Of a stretch of DNA of 56,056 nucleotides, positions 1-9,488 are shown piece after piece. Location: assembly GCA_011375345.1 (NCBI GenBank), contig DRLM01000053.1, positions 1-56,056 of the forward strand, read 5' to 3'. The notes beneath the pieces were generated by a model. The model was not told where the DNA came from. It saw nothing but the letters and a program-made list of their open reading frames with translations, and did no database searches. The position numbers were made by a program, and so were the translations under genes. Numbering within the stretch: position 1 is the stretch's first letter; each line of letters opens with the position of its first letter. This DNA comes from Gammaproteobacteria bacterium. Its GTDB lineage: Bacteria; Pseudomonadota; Gammaproteobacteria; DRLM01.

Positions 1-1
1 C

Positions 2-1144
2 GTCGCGGCGACAGACTATGACGAAAAGCTGTTTAACAAAATCCCCGGACCCGCCGACAAGAACAAACAACAAGCCCAGCCTGCCGGTCGGGTACCGGCC
101 GACAAAACCGGACAGATAAGGCAGGCGTATTTCGGTGACAATGTCCCTGAGCAGGAGCCGGCAATGGCGCCGACAGCGGGAGGGGGCAGCCGGGTGGAAT
201 GGAGTCAAGACCCCTTGCTAGTGGAAATGCGTGAGGAACTCAAAAGCCTGCGTGGGTACATGGAGAACCAGCTCAATGCCATGGCCTGGGGCGAAACCCG
301 CCGCCGCTCACCCTCTCAGGCCCACGTCTTGAAGCGGGCCTTGAGCCTCGGCCTGAGTGATGTCACCGCCCGCGAACTGGCGGCAGTGGCCGAGGGCGTG
401 CGCGATAACGACGCCGCCTGGCGCGCCGCCGTGTCTCATCTTTCCGCCAAGTTGCCCACTGCCGGGGAAGATGCCCTGGATGAGGGGGGGGTGATCGCCC
501 TGGTGGGCCCCACCGGGGTGGGTAAAACCACGACGGTGGCCAAGCTTGCGGCGCGCTACGCCCTCCGGCGCGGGGTCCGCCACATCGCATTGGTCACCAC
601 TGACAACTACCGCGTCGGTGCCCACGAACAGTTGCGCACCTACGGCCGTCTGCTGGACATCCCCGTGCGGGTTGTGGCCAGCGGCCGGGAATTGCGCAGT
701 GCCCTGGACGAGATGGCCGACAAGGACGTGGTGCTGGTGGACACCGCCGGCATGAGTCAGCGGGATATCCGTTTGTCGGAACAGCTTTCCGTGTTGCGCG
801 GCGCGGGCAGGAAACTCAAGACCCTGCTGGTTCTGGCGGCCAGCACATCCCCGCAAAGCCTGGAAGAGGCGGCCAAAGCATTTCAGCGTGTCAGGCTGGA
901 CGGCTGCGTGCTCACCAAGCTGGACGAAGCCGGCCAGTTGGGCGGTGCGCTGGACACCGTGGTGCGGGAGCAGCTGCCCGTTGTCTACGTCAGCGACGGC
1001 CAGCGTGTGCCCGAGGATCTCCATCGTGCCCGGGCGGAGAACCTGGTCAGCCGGGCCCTGGTGCTGCTGGAACAGGGCGGCGTGCCCATTGACGACGACA
1101 GCATACCTTTTCTTGTGGGGAGGGCGGCGAGCAGTGCACATTGA
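2..1144 (+). CDS. flhF: FlhF, SRP-type GTPase for polar flagellum placement (5' end cut by window)
   Basis: FlhF is an SRP-family GTPase that marks the cell pole where the flagellar basal body is assembled. The frame is already open at base 2 (VAATDYDEKLFNK, as in the FlhF N-terminal region), so the true start lies before the window. The C-terminal NG domain is complete: P-loop GPTGVGKTT near base 510, then TTDNYRVGAHEQL, the DTAG box and TKLDEAG as the guanine-specificity motif. A proline- and charge-rich linker precedes the NG domain. flhG follows after 82 bases, and the flhF-flhG-fliA-che order is the usual one in polar-flagellated gammaproteobacteria. Only the far N-terminus is missing. 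Confidence 0.95.
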   Translation, partial: VAATDYDEKLFNKIPGPADKNKQQAQPAGRVPADKTGQIRQAYFGDNVPEQEPAMAPTAGGGSRVEWSQDPLLVEMREELKSLRGYMENQLNAMAWGETRRRSPSQAHVLKRALSLGLSDVTARELAAVAEGVRDNDAAWRAAVSHLSAKLPTAGEDALDEGGVIALVGPTGVGKTTTVAKLAARYALRRGVRHIALVTTDNYRVGAHEQLRTYGRLLDIPVRVVASGRELRSALDEMADKDVVLVDTAGMSQRDIRLSEQLSVLRGAGRKLKTLLVLAASTSPQSLEEAAKAFQRVRLDGCVLTKLDEAGQLGGALDTVVREQLPVVYVSDGQRVPEDLHRARAENLVSRALVLLEQGGVPIDDDSIPFLVGRAASSAH

Positions 1145-1226
1145 GCCGGTGTTCCCATTTGTCATTCCAATGATGTACCCGCTCGGCGCGCGTTGGCGGA
1201 CCGCTGTGGCAGGAGGACGGTGAACC

Positions 1227-2108
1227 ATGCAGGCGAGGCCCCAGGTGGACCAAGCAGCAAGTCTGCGAAACATGGTGCAGCCGCACCCGGTTCGGGTGAT
1301 TGCGGTGACCAGCGGCAAGGGCGGTGTGGGAAAAACCAACGTCTCGGTGAACCTGTCCGTCGCCATGGCGCTGGCGGGTCAGCGGGTGGTGTTGATGGAC
1401 GCAGACCTGGGACTGGCCAATGTGGACGTGATGCTGGGTTTGCATCCCAGCCACACCCTGGCCGATGTGCTCGACGGTCATCGCACTTTGGAAGAAATCA
1501 TTCTCACCGGGCCTGCCGGCGTGCGCGTGGTGCCCGCCACCTCGGGCATTCAGTCCATGGCGGAACTCAGCGCCATGGAACACGCCGGCCTGATTCGGGC
1601 CTTCAGTGAACTGGGCCATACCCTCGATGTGATGGTAATCGATACCGCGGCGGGCATCTCTCCCAGCGTGGTGACGTTCAGCCGCGCGGCCCAGGAGGTG
1701 ATTGTGGTCGTGTGCGACGAGCCCACCTCCATCACCGACGCCTACGCCACCATCAAGCTGCTCAACAAAGACCACGGTGTTTACCGCTTTCGGGTGCTGG
1801 CCAATATGGTGGACAGCCTGCAAGAGGGCCGCGAACTTTTTGCCAAACTGCAGATCGTGACCGACCGCTTTCTCGATGCCCAACTGGAATTCATGGGAGC
1901 CGTTCCCTACGATGAATATCTGCGCAAGGCTGTGCAGCGGCAACGCGCCGTGGTGGAAGCTTTTCCCCGCAGCAAATCTGCGACCGCGTTCAAGAATCTG
2001 GCGGCAAAGGCCGATAAATGGCCCGTGCCGCGCGCCGCGGGTGGTCATGTGGAGTTCTTTGTAGAGCGGTTGATTCAAAGCAGTCAGGAAATGGAGGCGT
2101 CACTATGA
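1227..2108 (+). CDS. flhG: FlhG (FleN), MinD-like ATPase limiting flagellar number
   Basis: FlhG/FleN is a MinD/ParA-type ATPase that counteracts FlhF and keeps flagellar number low. The deviant Walker A GKGGVGKTNVSVNL lies near residue 30, followed by the switch region MDADLGLANVDVMLGL and the DTAAGISPSV box; the 293-residue length is normal. The first residues (about 1-22), rich in Gln and Arg, match the N-terminal activation segment typical of FlhG rather than MinD. An AGGAGG ribosome-binding site sits 10 bases before the ATG. The stop overlaps the fliA start in an ATGA, indicating translational coupling. Confidence 0.95.
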   Translation: MQARPQVDQAASLRNMVQPHPVRVIAVTSGKGGVGKTNVSVNLSVAMALAGQRVVLMDADLGLANVDVMLGLHPSHTLADVLDGHRTLEEIILTGPAGVRVVPATSGIQSMAELSAMEHAGLIRAFSELGHTLDVMVIDTAAGISPSVVTFSRAAQEVIVVVCDEPTSITDAYATIKLLNKDHGVYRFRVLANMVDSLQEGRELFAKLQIVTDRFLDAQLEFMGAVPYDEYLRKAVQRQRAVVEAFPRSKSATAFKNLAAKADKWPVPRAAGGHVEFFVERLIQSSQEMEASL

Positions 2109-2860
2109 GTGCCGCAGCGCAGTCCGCCGTCAAGAAACGTGGTGTTGCGATGAGCTATATCGATCAGGATGATCTTGTCACCCGGCATGCGCCGCTGGTC
2201 AAGCGGATCGCCTACCATCTGATGAGCCGTCTGCCTCCCAGCGTCCAGGCGGACGACTTGATCCAGGCGGGCATGATCGGCCTGCTGGAAGCGGCGCGCA
2301 ATTATGACTCGGGTCAGGGGGCGAGTTTCGAGACCTACGCCGGAATACGCATCCGCGGCGCCATGCTGGATGAAATCCGCCGCAACGACTGGGCGCCGCG
2401 GTCCGTGCACCGCAAGGCGCGCAAGGTCGCCGACGCCGTGCGCCAGATCGAAAGCCGCGAGCGGCGCGATGCCCGGGATCATGAAGTGGCATCGGAACTG
2501 GGTATGACCCTGGACGAATATCACCAAACCCTCCAGGACGCCAGCGGCTACCTCGTCATGAGCTTCGATGACATGGGGGTGGATGATGAAGCCGTTGCCT
2601 CGCAGCTGTCCGACCGTTCCCCTGGCCCCGATGACGGTGTGCAAAACGATGATTTCAAGAAGAGCCTCAGCGAAGCCATACTCAGCCTGCCCGACCGGGA
2701 GCGTCTGGTGATGACGCTTTACTACGACGAAGAACTGAATCTGCGGGAAATCGGCGCCGTCATCGGTGTCAGTGAATCGCGGGTCAGTCAGATACACAGC
2801 CAGGCCTTGATCCGGCTGCAGGCCCGTCTGGGCCGCTGGCTGAATCCCGACGGAAACTAG
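2105..2860 (+). CDS. fliA: Sigma-28 FliA, flagellar RNA polymerase sigma factor
   Basis: FliA directs RNA polymerase to late flagellar and chemotaxis promoters. Region 2 contains [23 protein letters not shown] and [18 protein letters not shown], and region 4 ends with [19 protein letters not shown], all characteristic of sigma-28. The frame is open upstream inside flhG, but I chose the ATG at 2105: it overlaps the flhG stop (ATGA), has GGAGG at 2093 and gives the usual length (251 residues). An in-frame ATG at 2150 (MSYIDQDD) is an alternative. cheY follows after about 60 bases, consistent with a continuous transcript. Confidence 0.94.
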   Translation: MSAAAQSAVKKRGVAMSYIDQDDLVTRHAPLVKRIAYHLMSRLPPSVQADDLIQAGMIGLLEAARNYDSGQGASFETYAGIRIRGAMLDEIRRNDWAPRSVHRKARKVADAVRQIESRERRDARDHEVASELGMTLDEYHQTLQDASGYLVMSFDDMGVDDEAVASQLSDRSPGPDDGVQNDDFKKSLSEAILSLPDRERLVMTLYYDEELNLREIGAVIGVSESRVSQIHSQALIRLQARLGRWLNPDGN

Positions 2861-2922
2861 ATGCCGGGCGCAAACGGCCGCGAGACATTGTTTATTGGTG
2901 GAAGTGCGCCGAGGAGGTGACC

Positions 2923-3324
2923 TTGGACAAGAACATGAAAATACTGATTGTGGATGATTTCTCCACCATGCGGCGGATCATCAAAAATCTGCTGCGTGAT
3001 CTGGGTTTCAACAACACTGCCGAGGCCGACGACGGTAATACGGCCCTGCCCATGCTGCAAGCGGGCAACTTTGATTTCCTCGTGACCGACTGGAACATGC
3101 CGGGGATGCAGGGCATCGATTTGCTCAAGGCCGTGCGCAAAGATCCCAAACTGGCGAGTCTGCCGGTGTTGATGGTGACCGCAGAGTCCAAAAGAGATCA
3201 GATTGTGGAGGCCGCCCAGGCCGGTGTGAACGGCTATATCGTCAAACCCTTTACCGCGGTCACCCTGAAGGAAAAGATAGAAAAGATATTCGAGCGCATC
3301 GAAGCGACCGCCAAATCCGCCTGA
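2923..3324 (+). CDS. cheY: CheY chemotaxis response regulator
   Basis: CheY is the single-domain receiver that, when phosphorylated by CheA, binds the flagellar switch. Visible are the acidic pair in [12 protein letters not shown], the phospho-acceptor Asp in TDWNMPGM, the switch Thr in VLMVTAES and the Lys in YIVKPFTA. The open frame includes a GTG at 2917, but that codon overlaps the AGGAGG at 2912-2917 and cannot be the start. The TTG at 2923 lies five bases after it and gives [12 protein letters not shown], a normal CheY N-terminus. The ATG at 2935 is a second possibility. cheZ follows 18 bases downstream. Confidence 0.95.
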   Translation: MDKNMKILIVDDFSTMRRIIKNLLRDLGFNNTAEADDGNTALPMLQAGNFDFLVTDWNMPGMQGIDLLKAVRKDPKLASLPVLMVTAESKRDQIVEAAQAGVNGYIVKPFTAVTLKEKIEKIFERIEATAKSA

Positions 3325-3342
3325 CAACTGGGAGAGTGCTCA

Positions 3343-4092
3343 ATGGATTCCACTGACGTAAAGCTGGCTGGCGATTGTCGGGCGCAACTGCGGTCGCTGC
3401 TGGAACAGATCGAAAACGTGTCCGCTGAAGAGGCGCAACAGCGGGTGGCGGCCTTTATCAAGGAACAGGAAGGCAGCCTGTATCAGGAAATCGGCAAGCT
3501 GACCCGGGGCCTGCACGAAACGCTGTCCACCTTCAGCTCGGACGACAAAGTGGTGGCCCTGGCAGAAAATGAAATACCCGATGCCAAGGAACGCTTGAAC
3601 TACGTCATCACCATCACCGAGCAGGCCGCCAACCGCGTGTTGAACGAAGTGGAAGCCAGCTTGCCGGTGGCGGCCGATCTGGAGCAGCAGTCCAAAGAGT
3701 TGCTCGAAAAATGGCGCAAATTCCAGTCCCGGGACATGACCGTGGATGATTTTCGCACCATGACGCGGGAGATCGACGCGTTTTTGAATTCCACGACATC
3801 CAACGCCGTGATCCTGCACGGTCATTTGTCGGAAATGCTGCTGGCGCAGGATTTTCAGGACCTGACCGGCCAGGTGATCAAGCGGGTGATCAATCTCGTT
3901 CAGGATTTGGAAACCAGTCTGGTGGGCTTGATTCGTGCCACCGGTGAGCAGGCCGGCCCCCGCCCTGAACCCGTTGCCAGGCACCAGCGCGACATCACCG
4001 CCTGCGGGCCGCGGGTGGCCAGGGCGGATGGTGACGGCTATGTGGACGGCCAGGACGAGGTGGACGATTTGCTCTCCAGCCTGGGATTTTAG
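3343..4092 (+). CDS. cheZ: CheZ, CheY-P phosphatase
   Basis: CheZ is the long four-helix-bundle dimer that dephosphorylates CheY-P. The catalytic stretch AQDFQDLTGQVIKRVI contains the Asp and Gln equivalent to E. coli CheZ D143 and Q147. The extreme C-terminus, QDEVDDLLSSLGF, is the amphipathic peptide that docks on CheY, separated from the bundle by a flexible Pro/Arg-rich linker. The length is 249 residues. A GGGAG ribosome-binding site precedes the ATG by a short spacer. It lies between cheY and cheA, as in most polar-flagellar clusters. Confidence 0.95.
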   Translation: MDSTDVKLAGDCRAQLRSLLEQIENVSAEEAQQRVAAFIKEQEGSLYQEIGKLTRGLHETLSTFSSDDKVVALAENEIPDAKERLNYVITITEQAANRVLNEVEASLPVAADLEQQSKELLEKWRKFQSRDMTVDDFRTMTREIDAFLNSTTSNAVILHGHLSEMLLAQDFQDLTGQVIKRVINLVQDLETSLVGLIRATGEQAGPRPEPVARHQRDITACGPRVARADGDGYVDGQDEVDDLLSSLGF

Positions 4093-4164
4093 CTTTGCGG
4101 GAATAGCGGCTACGCTCAGGTGCGCGCTGCCCACAGGCAGTGCCTGAAGGAACGGTTTGAATTT

Positions 4165-6228
4165 ATGGATGCCGACGACGACATTCTTCAGGATTTCCTG
4201 GTTGAGGCCGGAGAAATCCTCGAGCAGCTGGGCGAGCAGCTCATTGGCCTGGAGCAGTGCCCCGACGATCCTGACATATTGAACGCGGTTTTTCGCGGTT
4301 TTCATACCGTCAAGGGTGGGGCGGGGTTTCTCAGCATTGTTCCCCTGGTCGAGGTGTGCCACCGCGCGGAAGACGTGTTTAACGTATTGCGCCAGGGTCA
4401 GCGCCAGGTTGACGCGGACCTGATGGACGTGGTGTTCAAGGTGGTCGACGTGGTGAACGTCATGATGGATGCCGTGCGAAACGGCGAACAGCCCGAGCCC
4501 GCCGATCCTGCTTTGCTCAAGACGCTGGAGGACTACACCCAGGCCGCCGGCACCGGACCCCGGGCCGCCGCGCCCGCCCCGGCGGAGGAGGCGCCCGCAG
4601 CGTCCGCGTCGGAAGCGGATCCTGCCGATGCGGCGTTTGATGCCATGCTGGATGCGGTGGACGATGCGCCTGCGGCTGATGAGGCCGCGAGCGGACCTGC
4701 CAGCGACGACATCACCGAGGAGGAATTCGAGGCGCTGCTGGATGAACTGCACGGCGCGGTGCCGGCCGCCCGGCCTGATGCCCAGCCTGACGCCGCAGCT
4801 CCCGCCAGCGGGTCGGACGACATCACGGAAGAAGAGTTCGAAGCGCTGTTGGACCAGTTGCACGGTCCGGCTCCGGCCGCCAAGGCGGCGCCCGCGCCTG
4901 CTCCCGCGGAGCCGGCGGCAGCCCCCCTTGCCGACGCGGCCCGGGATGGACCACCGCCCGCAGCGGCGGCGCCCAGCCCGCCGCCATCGGCCGTTCCGGC
5001 TCCAAGCCCGGAAAAACCTGCGGGCCGCAAGCCGCTGTTCAAGGACGGTGGGGGCACGCAGGCGGAGACCACCGTTCGGGTGGACACCAGGCGGCTGGAC
5101 GACATCATGAATCTGGTGGGCGAGCTGGTGCTGGTGCGTAACCGCATGGCGACCTTGAAATCGTCCATGGAAGACGACGAAATCGCCAAGGCGGTCGCCA
5201 ATCTGGATTTGGTCACTGCCGATCTGCAAAGCGCCGTAATGAAAACGCGCATGCAGCCCATCAAAAAAGTGTTCGGACGTTTTCCCCGGGTGGTGCGCGA
5301 TCTTTCCCGCAGCCTGGGCAAAGAGATCAATCTGGAAGTGGTGGGAGAAGAAACCGACCTGGACAAAAATCTGGTGGAGGCCCTGGCGGACCCCTTGGTG
5401 CATCTGGTGCGCAATGCGGTGGATCATGGCATTGAAACGCCTGATGTGCGGGAGGCCGCGGGCAAGGACAGAGTGGGCAATGTGTTGTTGTCGGCATGCC
5501 AGGAGGGTGATCACATTCTGCTGACCATCGAGGATGACGGGGCGGGCATGGACGCGAACCGCTTGCGGGAAAAAGCGGTGGAGAAAGGTTTGCTCGATGC
5601 CGACAGCGCCGCGCGCCTGGACGACAAGGAGTGTTACAACCTCATTTTCCACCCCGGATTCTCCACGAAAACAGAGATCTCGGACGTGTCCGGCCGCGGT
5701 GTGGGCATGGATGTGGTGAAAACCCGTATCACCCAGCTCAACGGCAGCGTGGAAATCGATTCTGAGCTGGGCCGCGGCAGCAAAATCAAGGTCAAACTGC
5801 CGCTCACCCTGGCCATCGTGCCCACCCTGATGGTCATGCTGGACCGGCAGATCTTTGCTTTGCCGCTGGCCAATGTCAGCGAAATCATTCAAATGGATTC
5901 CGCCCAGACCAGCGTGGTGGACGGCCAGCAGGTGGCGGTCATCCGCGAGCACACCCTGCCCTTGTTTTATCTGCGCAAGTGGTTGGTACAGAATGCAGGG
6001 CCCGACGATGGTGCGGCGGGGTATGTCGTGGTGGTGCAGATCGGCGACCGGCAGATCGCCTGCGTGGTCGATCAGCTCATTGCCCAGGAAGAAGTCGTCA
6101 TCAAACCCCTGGGTGCCCTGCTTCAGGGCACGCCCGGCCTGGCGGGGGCGACCATTACCGGAGATGGACGTATTGCGTTGATACTGGATATGCCCAGCCT
6201 GATGTCGGGCTATGCCGCGCGCATGTAG
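4165..6228 (+). CDS. cheA: CheA chemotaxis histidine kinase
   Basis: CheA phosphorylates CheY and CheB in response to receptor state. Domains in order: Hpt (P1) with phospho-acceptor His47 in FHTVKGGAGF; a long Ala/Pro-rich linker (about 130-290) with no clear P2 domain; P3 dimerisation (DIMNLVGELVLVRNRM); P4 kinase with the N box NAVDHGIE and G boxes DDGAGMD and GRGVGMDVV; and the C-terminal CheW-like P5 domain. The linker holds two near-identical helices, DDITEEEFEALLD(E/Q)LHG, at 181-197 and 218-234, and a weaker third copy near 156. The start is set at 4165 (MDADDDILQDFL); 15 more in-frame codons upstream do not resemble CheA. Length 687 residues. Confidence 0.95.
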   Translation: MDADDDILQDFLVEAGEILEQLGEQLIGLEQCPDDPDILNAVFRGFHTVKGGAGFLSIVPLVEVCHRAEDVFNVLRQGQRQVDADLMDVVFKVVDVVNVMMDAVRNGEQPEPADPALLKTLEDYTQAAGTGPRAAAPAPAEEAPAASASEADPADAAFDAMLDAVDDAPAADEAASGPASDDITEEEFEALLDELHGAVPAARPDAQPDAAAPASGSDDITEEEFEALLDQLHGPAPAAKAAPAPAPAEPAAAPLADAARDGPPPAAAAPSPPPSAVPAPSPEKPAGRKPLFKDGGGTQAETTVRVDTRRLDDIMNLVGELVLVRNRMATLKSSMEDDEIAKAVANLDLVTADLQSAVMKTRMQPIKKVFGRFPRVVRDLSRSLGKEINLEVVGEETDLDKNLVEALADPLVHLVRNAVDHGIETPDVREAAGKDRVGNVLLSACQEGDHILLTIEDDGAGMDANRLREKAVEKGLLDADSAARLDDKECYNLIFHPGFSTKTEISDVSGRGVGMDVVKTRITQLNGSVEIDSELGRGSKIKVKLPLTLAIVPTLMVMLDRQIFALPLANVSEIIQMDSAQTSVVDGQQVAVIREHTLPLFYLRKWLVQNAGPDDGAAGYVVVVQIGDRQIACVVDQLIAQEEVVIKPLGALLQGTPGLAGATITGDGRIALILDMPSLMSGYAARM

Positions 6229-6243
6229 GGGCCGTGCAGACTC

Positions 6244-7320
6244 ATGCCGATCAGGGTCCTGGTGGTCGATGACTCGAGCTTCTTTCGCAAGCGGGTCAGC
6301 GCCATGATTGAGAGCCATCCGTCTTTGCACGTGATCGCCACGGCGGAAGACGGGGAGGAAGCCATAGAGAAAGCCCACACGCTCCGTCCCGACGTGATCA
6401 CCATGGACGTGGAAATGCCGGTGATGGACGGTATCACCGCAGTGCGCCGTATCATGGCCCGCGACCCTGTTCCCATTCTGATGTTCTCCAGCCTGACCAG
6501 CGCAGGGGCCCAGGCCACCCTGGATGCCCTTGATGCCGGCGCGGTGGATTTCCTGCCCAAACGGTTCGAGGCGATAAGCGATGTCCACAACGAAGTGACC
6601 GGGTTGCTGTGTGCGCGGATATTGAGCATTGCCCGGAGAAGTGCAGGGGCGGCAAGGTTCAGGAGCGCGCGCACGGCGGTCCCGGTGACGCCGGTGCCAG
6701 CGTGCCAGCGGGACGGTGAGCGCGCTTCGGTGCGCAATACCGACATCCTGCTCATCGGTGCCTCCACCGGCGGCCCCGCGGCCCTGCAGCACATTCTTCC
6801 GGCGCTGCCCCGTGATTTTCCCCTGCCTGTTGTGATTGTGCAGCACATGCCCGGCGCCTTCACCGGTCCGTTCGCGGACCGGCTGGACAAGATGAGCCGG
6901 ATTCATGTCAAGGAGGCGGAGCAGGGTGACAGACTGGTGCCTGGCTGCGCCTTGCTGGCGCCGGGCGGGAAACAACTGGTCGTTCAGAAAGTCGGCGGTA
7001 ACGGTATCGCGCTGATATCAGAAAACAAAATCGACACGGCATACAGACCCAGCATAGATGTGACTTTGTCATCCCTGGCCCTGCATCACAACGGCCGTGC
7101 CCTGGCCATCATTTTGACCGGCATGGGTGCCGACGGTTGCGCGGGCGCCGCGGCCCTGAAGTCCCGCGGGGGGCTGGTGTGGACGCAGGACGAACAATCC
7201 AGCGTGGTCTACGGCATGCCGCATGCCGTGGCGGCGGCGGGACTGGCTGATAAGACACTGGCCTTGCAGGACATTGGCGCCGCGCTGGTGTCCGTGTTCT
7301 GTCAAGACGGCTGCCGATGA
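6244..7320 (+). CDS. cheB: CheB, receptor methylesterase/deamidase response regulator
   Basis: CheB removes methyl groups from chemoreceptors once its receiver is phosphorylated. The receiver covers residues 1-125 with acceptor Asp55 (TMDVEMPVMDG). After a linker, the hydrolase domain shows the triad Ser174 (IGASTGGP), His201 (VQHMPG) and Asp297 (MGADG). The length of 358 residues is normal. It begins 15 bases after cheA. No cheR is present in this window, so the partner methyltransferase is encoded elsewhere. Confidence 0.95.
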   Translation: MPIRVLVVDDSSFFRKRVSAMIESHPSLHVIATAEDGEEAIEKAHTLRPDVITMDVEMPVMDGITAVRRIMARDPVPILMFSSLTSAGAQATLDALDAGAVDFLPKRFEAISDVHNEVTGLLCARILSIARRSAGAARFRSARTAVPVTPVPACQRDGERASVRNTDILLIGASTGGPAALQHILPALPRDFPLPVVIVQHMPGAFTGPFADRLDKMSRIHVKEAEQGDRLVPGCALLAPGGKQLVVQKVGGNGIALISENKIDTAYRPSIDVTLSSLALHHNGRALAIILTGMGADGCAGAAALKSRGGLVWTQDEQSSVVYGMPHAVAAAGLADKTLALQDIGAALVSVFCQDGCR

Positions 7321-7382
7321 GACACGGTATGCGGATACGGCCGGCCCGGGCGCGCGGTGTCCCGCTGTAGGGGGGTCGGGCT

Positions 7383-8162
7383 ATGCGTGTTTGGTCCGTG
7401 GCGAATCAGAAAGGTGGCGTTGGGAAAACGACCACCGCGGTGAGCCTCGGCGCCTGGCTGGCCAAGCAGGGCGCCCGTACGCTGTTGGTGGACCTGGATC
7501 CTCACGGTTCTTTGAGCGTCTGGTGTGGTGTGGATCCTGATACGGTGGCGTGCAGCAGCTACGCCTTGTTTGGTGAGCAGCGGTCGATGCCGCAAGCCCT
7601 GGTTGTGGATACGGCCGTGCCGCATTTGCGGCTGATTCCTGCATCGCCGGCACTGGCGACTCTGGATCGGCAGTTGGGTGCCACCAGGGGCAAGGGGCAT
7701 GTGCTGCACCGCAACCTGGCGTTTTGGCGGGACGAATTCGACTACGTGATCCTGGACTGCCCGCCCACACTTGGCATCTTGATGGTCAATGCGCTGGCGG
7801 CGGCAGACCAACTCATCATACCGGTGCAGACAGAATTCCTGGCGCTGAAAGGGCTGGAGCGCATGATTCGCACGGTGGGCATGATCAGCAAGGCGCGGCC
7901 AAGGCCGCTGTCTTACCTGATCATCGCCAGTCAATATGACCCCCGGACACGGGCGTCAAAACGGACGTTGCACACGCTGCGCGAGTGTTATGGCGATAAG
8001 CTGTGGGATCTGGTGATACCGGTGGATACCCTGTTTCGCGAGGCCAGCGAGCGTGTCTGTCCGCTGCCGGTGATGCAGGAAAGATCCAAGGGCGCCCTGG
8101 CCTACAGAGCGCTGATGGACTGCCTGCTGGAAGCAGAATCCCAGTGCGCCGGGGCCTGCTGA
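7383..8162 (+). CDS. parC: ParA-like ATPase of the polar chemotaxis cluster (ParC type)
   Basis: This is a ParA/MinD-family ATPase with the deviant Walker A KGGVGKTT at residues 10-17, the LVDLDPHGSL switch and the DCPPTLG box. ParA proteins between cheB and cheW are known from Vibrio as ParC, which recruits chemosensory arrays to the cell pole and ensures their inheritance. The neighbouring CheW-like gene fits its partner ParP. The symbol is given on context and family and should not be confused with the topoisomerase IV subunit of the same name. A G-rich ribosome-binding site (GGGGGG) precedes the ATG. Length 259 residues. Confidence 0.85.
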   Translation: MRVWSVANQKGGVGKTTTAVSLGAWLAKQGARTLLVDLDPHGSLSVWCGVDPDTVACSSYALFGEQRSMPQALVVDTAVPHLRLIPASPALATLDRQLGATRGKGHVLHRNLAFWRDEFDYVILDCPPTLGILMVNALAAADQLIIPVQTEFLALKGLERMIRTVGMISKARPRPLSYLIIASQYDPRTRASKRTLHTLRECYGDKLWDLVIPVDTLFREASERVCPLPVMQERSKGALAYRALMDCLLEAESQCAGAC

Positions 8163-8217
8163 CGGATTGCTGGCCGGTGTCAACAGAGCGCGTGCCCTGC
8201 CTGGACAGTGATCGAAG

Positions 8218-8865
8218 ATGAACGAGTCACTCTTGGAAGAAAACGAAGCCTTGGCGTCCTATTTCGGTCAACTGATGGACGGTCATGACTCCGGCAAACC
8301 GGGTGCAGGAGCGTCGGCGGAGTCACCGGATCGCTGCGGTGTTGAGGCTGACCATGAGCCGGAACCGCCGGGGCCGGCGTCAAACAGCGCTCATGAACCT
8401 GCGACATCCGCCCGGACGGACGGCGACGGGGGGGGTATTTATCAGATGTTTCTTGTGGCCGGGCTGTGCCTGGCCGTTGATGAGGCAGACGTGGTGGGCA
8501 TTGCCCGGCATGCGGATTTAACGGAACAAAAAACGGGCAAGGATGGCGGGCGCGGCAGCTACAACTCAAAGTGGGGTGTGCTGAGGGTGGTGGATACCGC
8601 GCAGCTCATTGGCGCCGGACGGCGGCAAACGCTGGCAGCGGGCACGGCACCCCCGTCTTTCGTCGTGACGAGGCAGGGCCTGGCATTGCTGTGCGACAAA
8701 GTGCTGGCCGCGGTGACCGTGGATCAACACAAGGTCATCTGGCGCAGCGAGCGCACCGGCCGGCGGTGGCTGGCGGGTGCGGACAGGGAGCGCAAGTTTG
8801 CCATCCTCGATGCCGAGGCACTGCGTCAATACGATCTGACAGCGTTGCCAGCTCCCGTGAGCTGA
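8218..8865 (+). CDS. parP: CheW-like protein with N-terminal extension (ParP type)
   Basis: The 215-residue protein has an acidic, Pro/Ser-rich unstructured N-terminus (about 1-70) and a diverged CheW-like C-terminal half beginning near YQMFLVAGLCLAVDEADVVGIARH. In Vibrio, ParP has this layout: the N-terminus contacts ParC, and the CheW-like part joins the array and binds the CheA linker. Its position directly after the parC-type gene supports the assignment. The CheW fold is inferred from pattern; sequence similarity to the cheW product downstream is weak. No clear alternative start is seen. Confidence 0.75.
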   Translation: MNESLLEENEALASYFGQLMDGHDSGKPGAGASAESPDRCGVEADHEPEPPGPASNSAHEPATSARTDGDGGGIYQMFLVAGLCLAVDEADVVGIARHADLTEQKTGKDGGRGSYNSKWGVLRVVDTAQLIGAGRRQTLAAGTAPPSFVVTRQGLALLCDKVLAAVTVDQHKVIWRSERTGRRWLAGADRERKFAILDAEALRQYDLTALPAPVS

Positions 8866-8992
8866 GCACTGATTTGTTTTTTCCCCGCCGGCGTCATTTC
8901 GATGGCACGCTTCGTGCAATTCCCGTTGTGCACAGTGTGTGGCGTCAACCCTATGACGCGCGCAGAACCGGTTACCAACGCGAAGGTGAGCT

Positions 8993-9451
8993 ATGGGTCA
9001 GTCAGAACCTGCCGTCAACGACACGGTTTCTCAGTGGGTCACATTCAGGCTTGATGAAGAGACGTATGGCATAGACGTATTGCAAGTGCAGGAAGTCCTT
9101 AGAGTCAGCGAAATCTCACCGGTTCCGGGAGCGCCGCCCTTTGTCATCGGCATCATCAATCTGCGTGGCAATGTGGTGACCGTGATCGACACCCGCAGCC
9201 GCTTTGGCCTGATGCCCAAGGAAATCGATGATCTGTCTCGCATCGTGGTGATAGACAGCAACGAAAGAGTGGTGGGCCTGTTGGTCGACAGCGTGGCCGA
9301 GGTGGCCTATGTGCGCGACTCCCAGATCGAAGGCGCCCCCAGCGTGGGTACCGATGAAAGCAGCCGTTTTGTGTCGGGGGTCTGCAACCGCGACGGTCAC
9401 CTGCTGATTATGATCGATCTGGAAAAATTCCTGGGGGAGGATGAATTCTAG
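8993..9451 (+). CDS. cheW: CheW coupling protein
   Basis: CheW links chemoreceptors to CheA. The 152-residue sequence shows the standard core: WVTFRLDEETYGIDVLQVQEVL, the loop ISPVPGAPPFVIGIINLRG, VIDTRSRFGL and a conserved C-terminal Asp-Leu segment. The ATG has a GAAGGTGAG ribosome-binding site five bases upstream. A 127-base gap separates it from the parP-type gene. Two CheW-fold proteins in one cluster fit one canonical coupler plus one array-positioning variant. Confidence 0.95.
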   Translation: MGQSEPAVNDTVSQWVTFRLDEETYGIDVLQVQEVLRVSEISPVPGAPPFVIGIINLRGNVVTVIDTRSRFGLMPKEIDDLSRIVVIDSNERVVGLLVDSVAEVAYVRDSQIEGAPSVGTDESSRFVSGVCNRDGHLLIMIDLEKFLGEDEF

Positions 9452-9488
9452 CCCGGCCGGGCATCTCAGCTTACCGTCAGAGTATTCC

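Noticed and set aside
2917-2919. GTG as the cheY start
   Set aside because: It overlaps the AGGAGG ribosome-binding site; TTG 2923 fits spacing and family.
3340-6975. 1211-residue minus-strand ORF across cheZ-cheA-cheB
   Set aside because: It is the codon-biased antisense shadow of three well-supported plus-strand genes and shows no domain.
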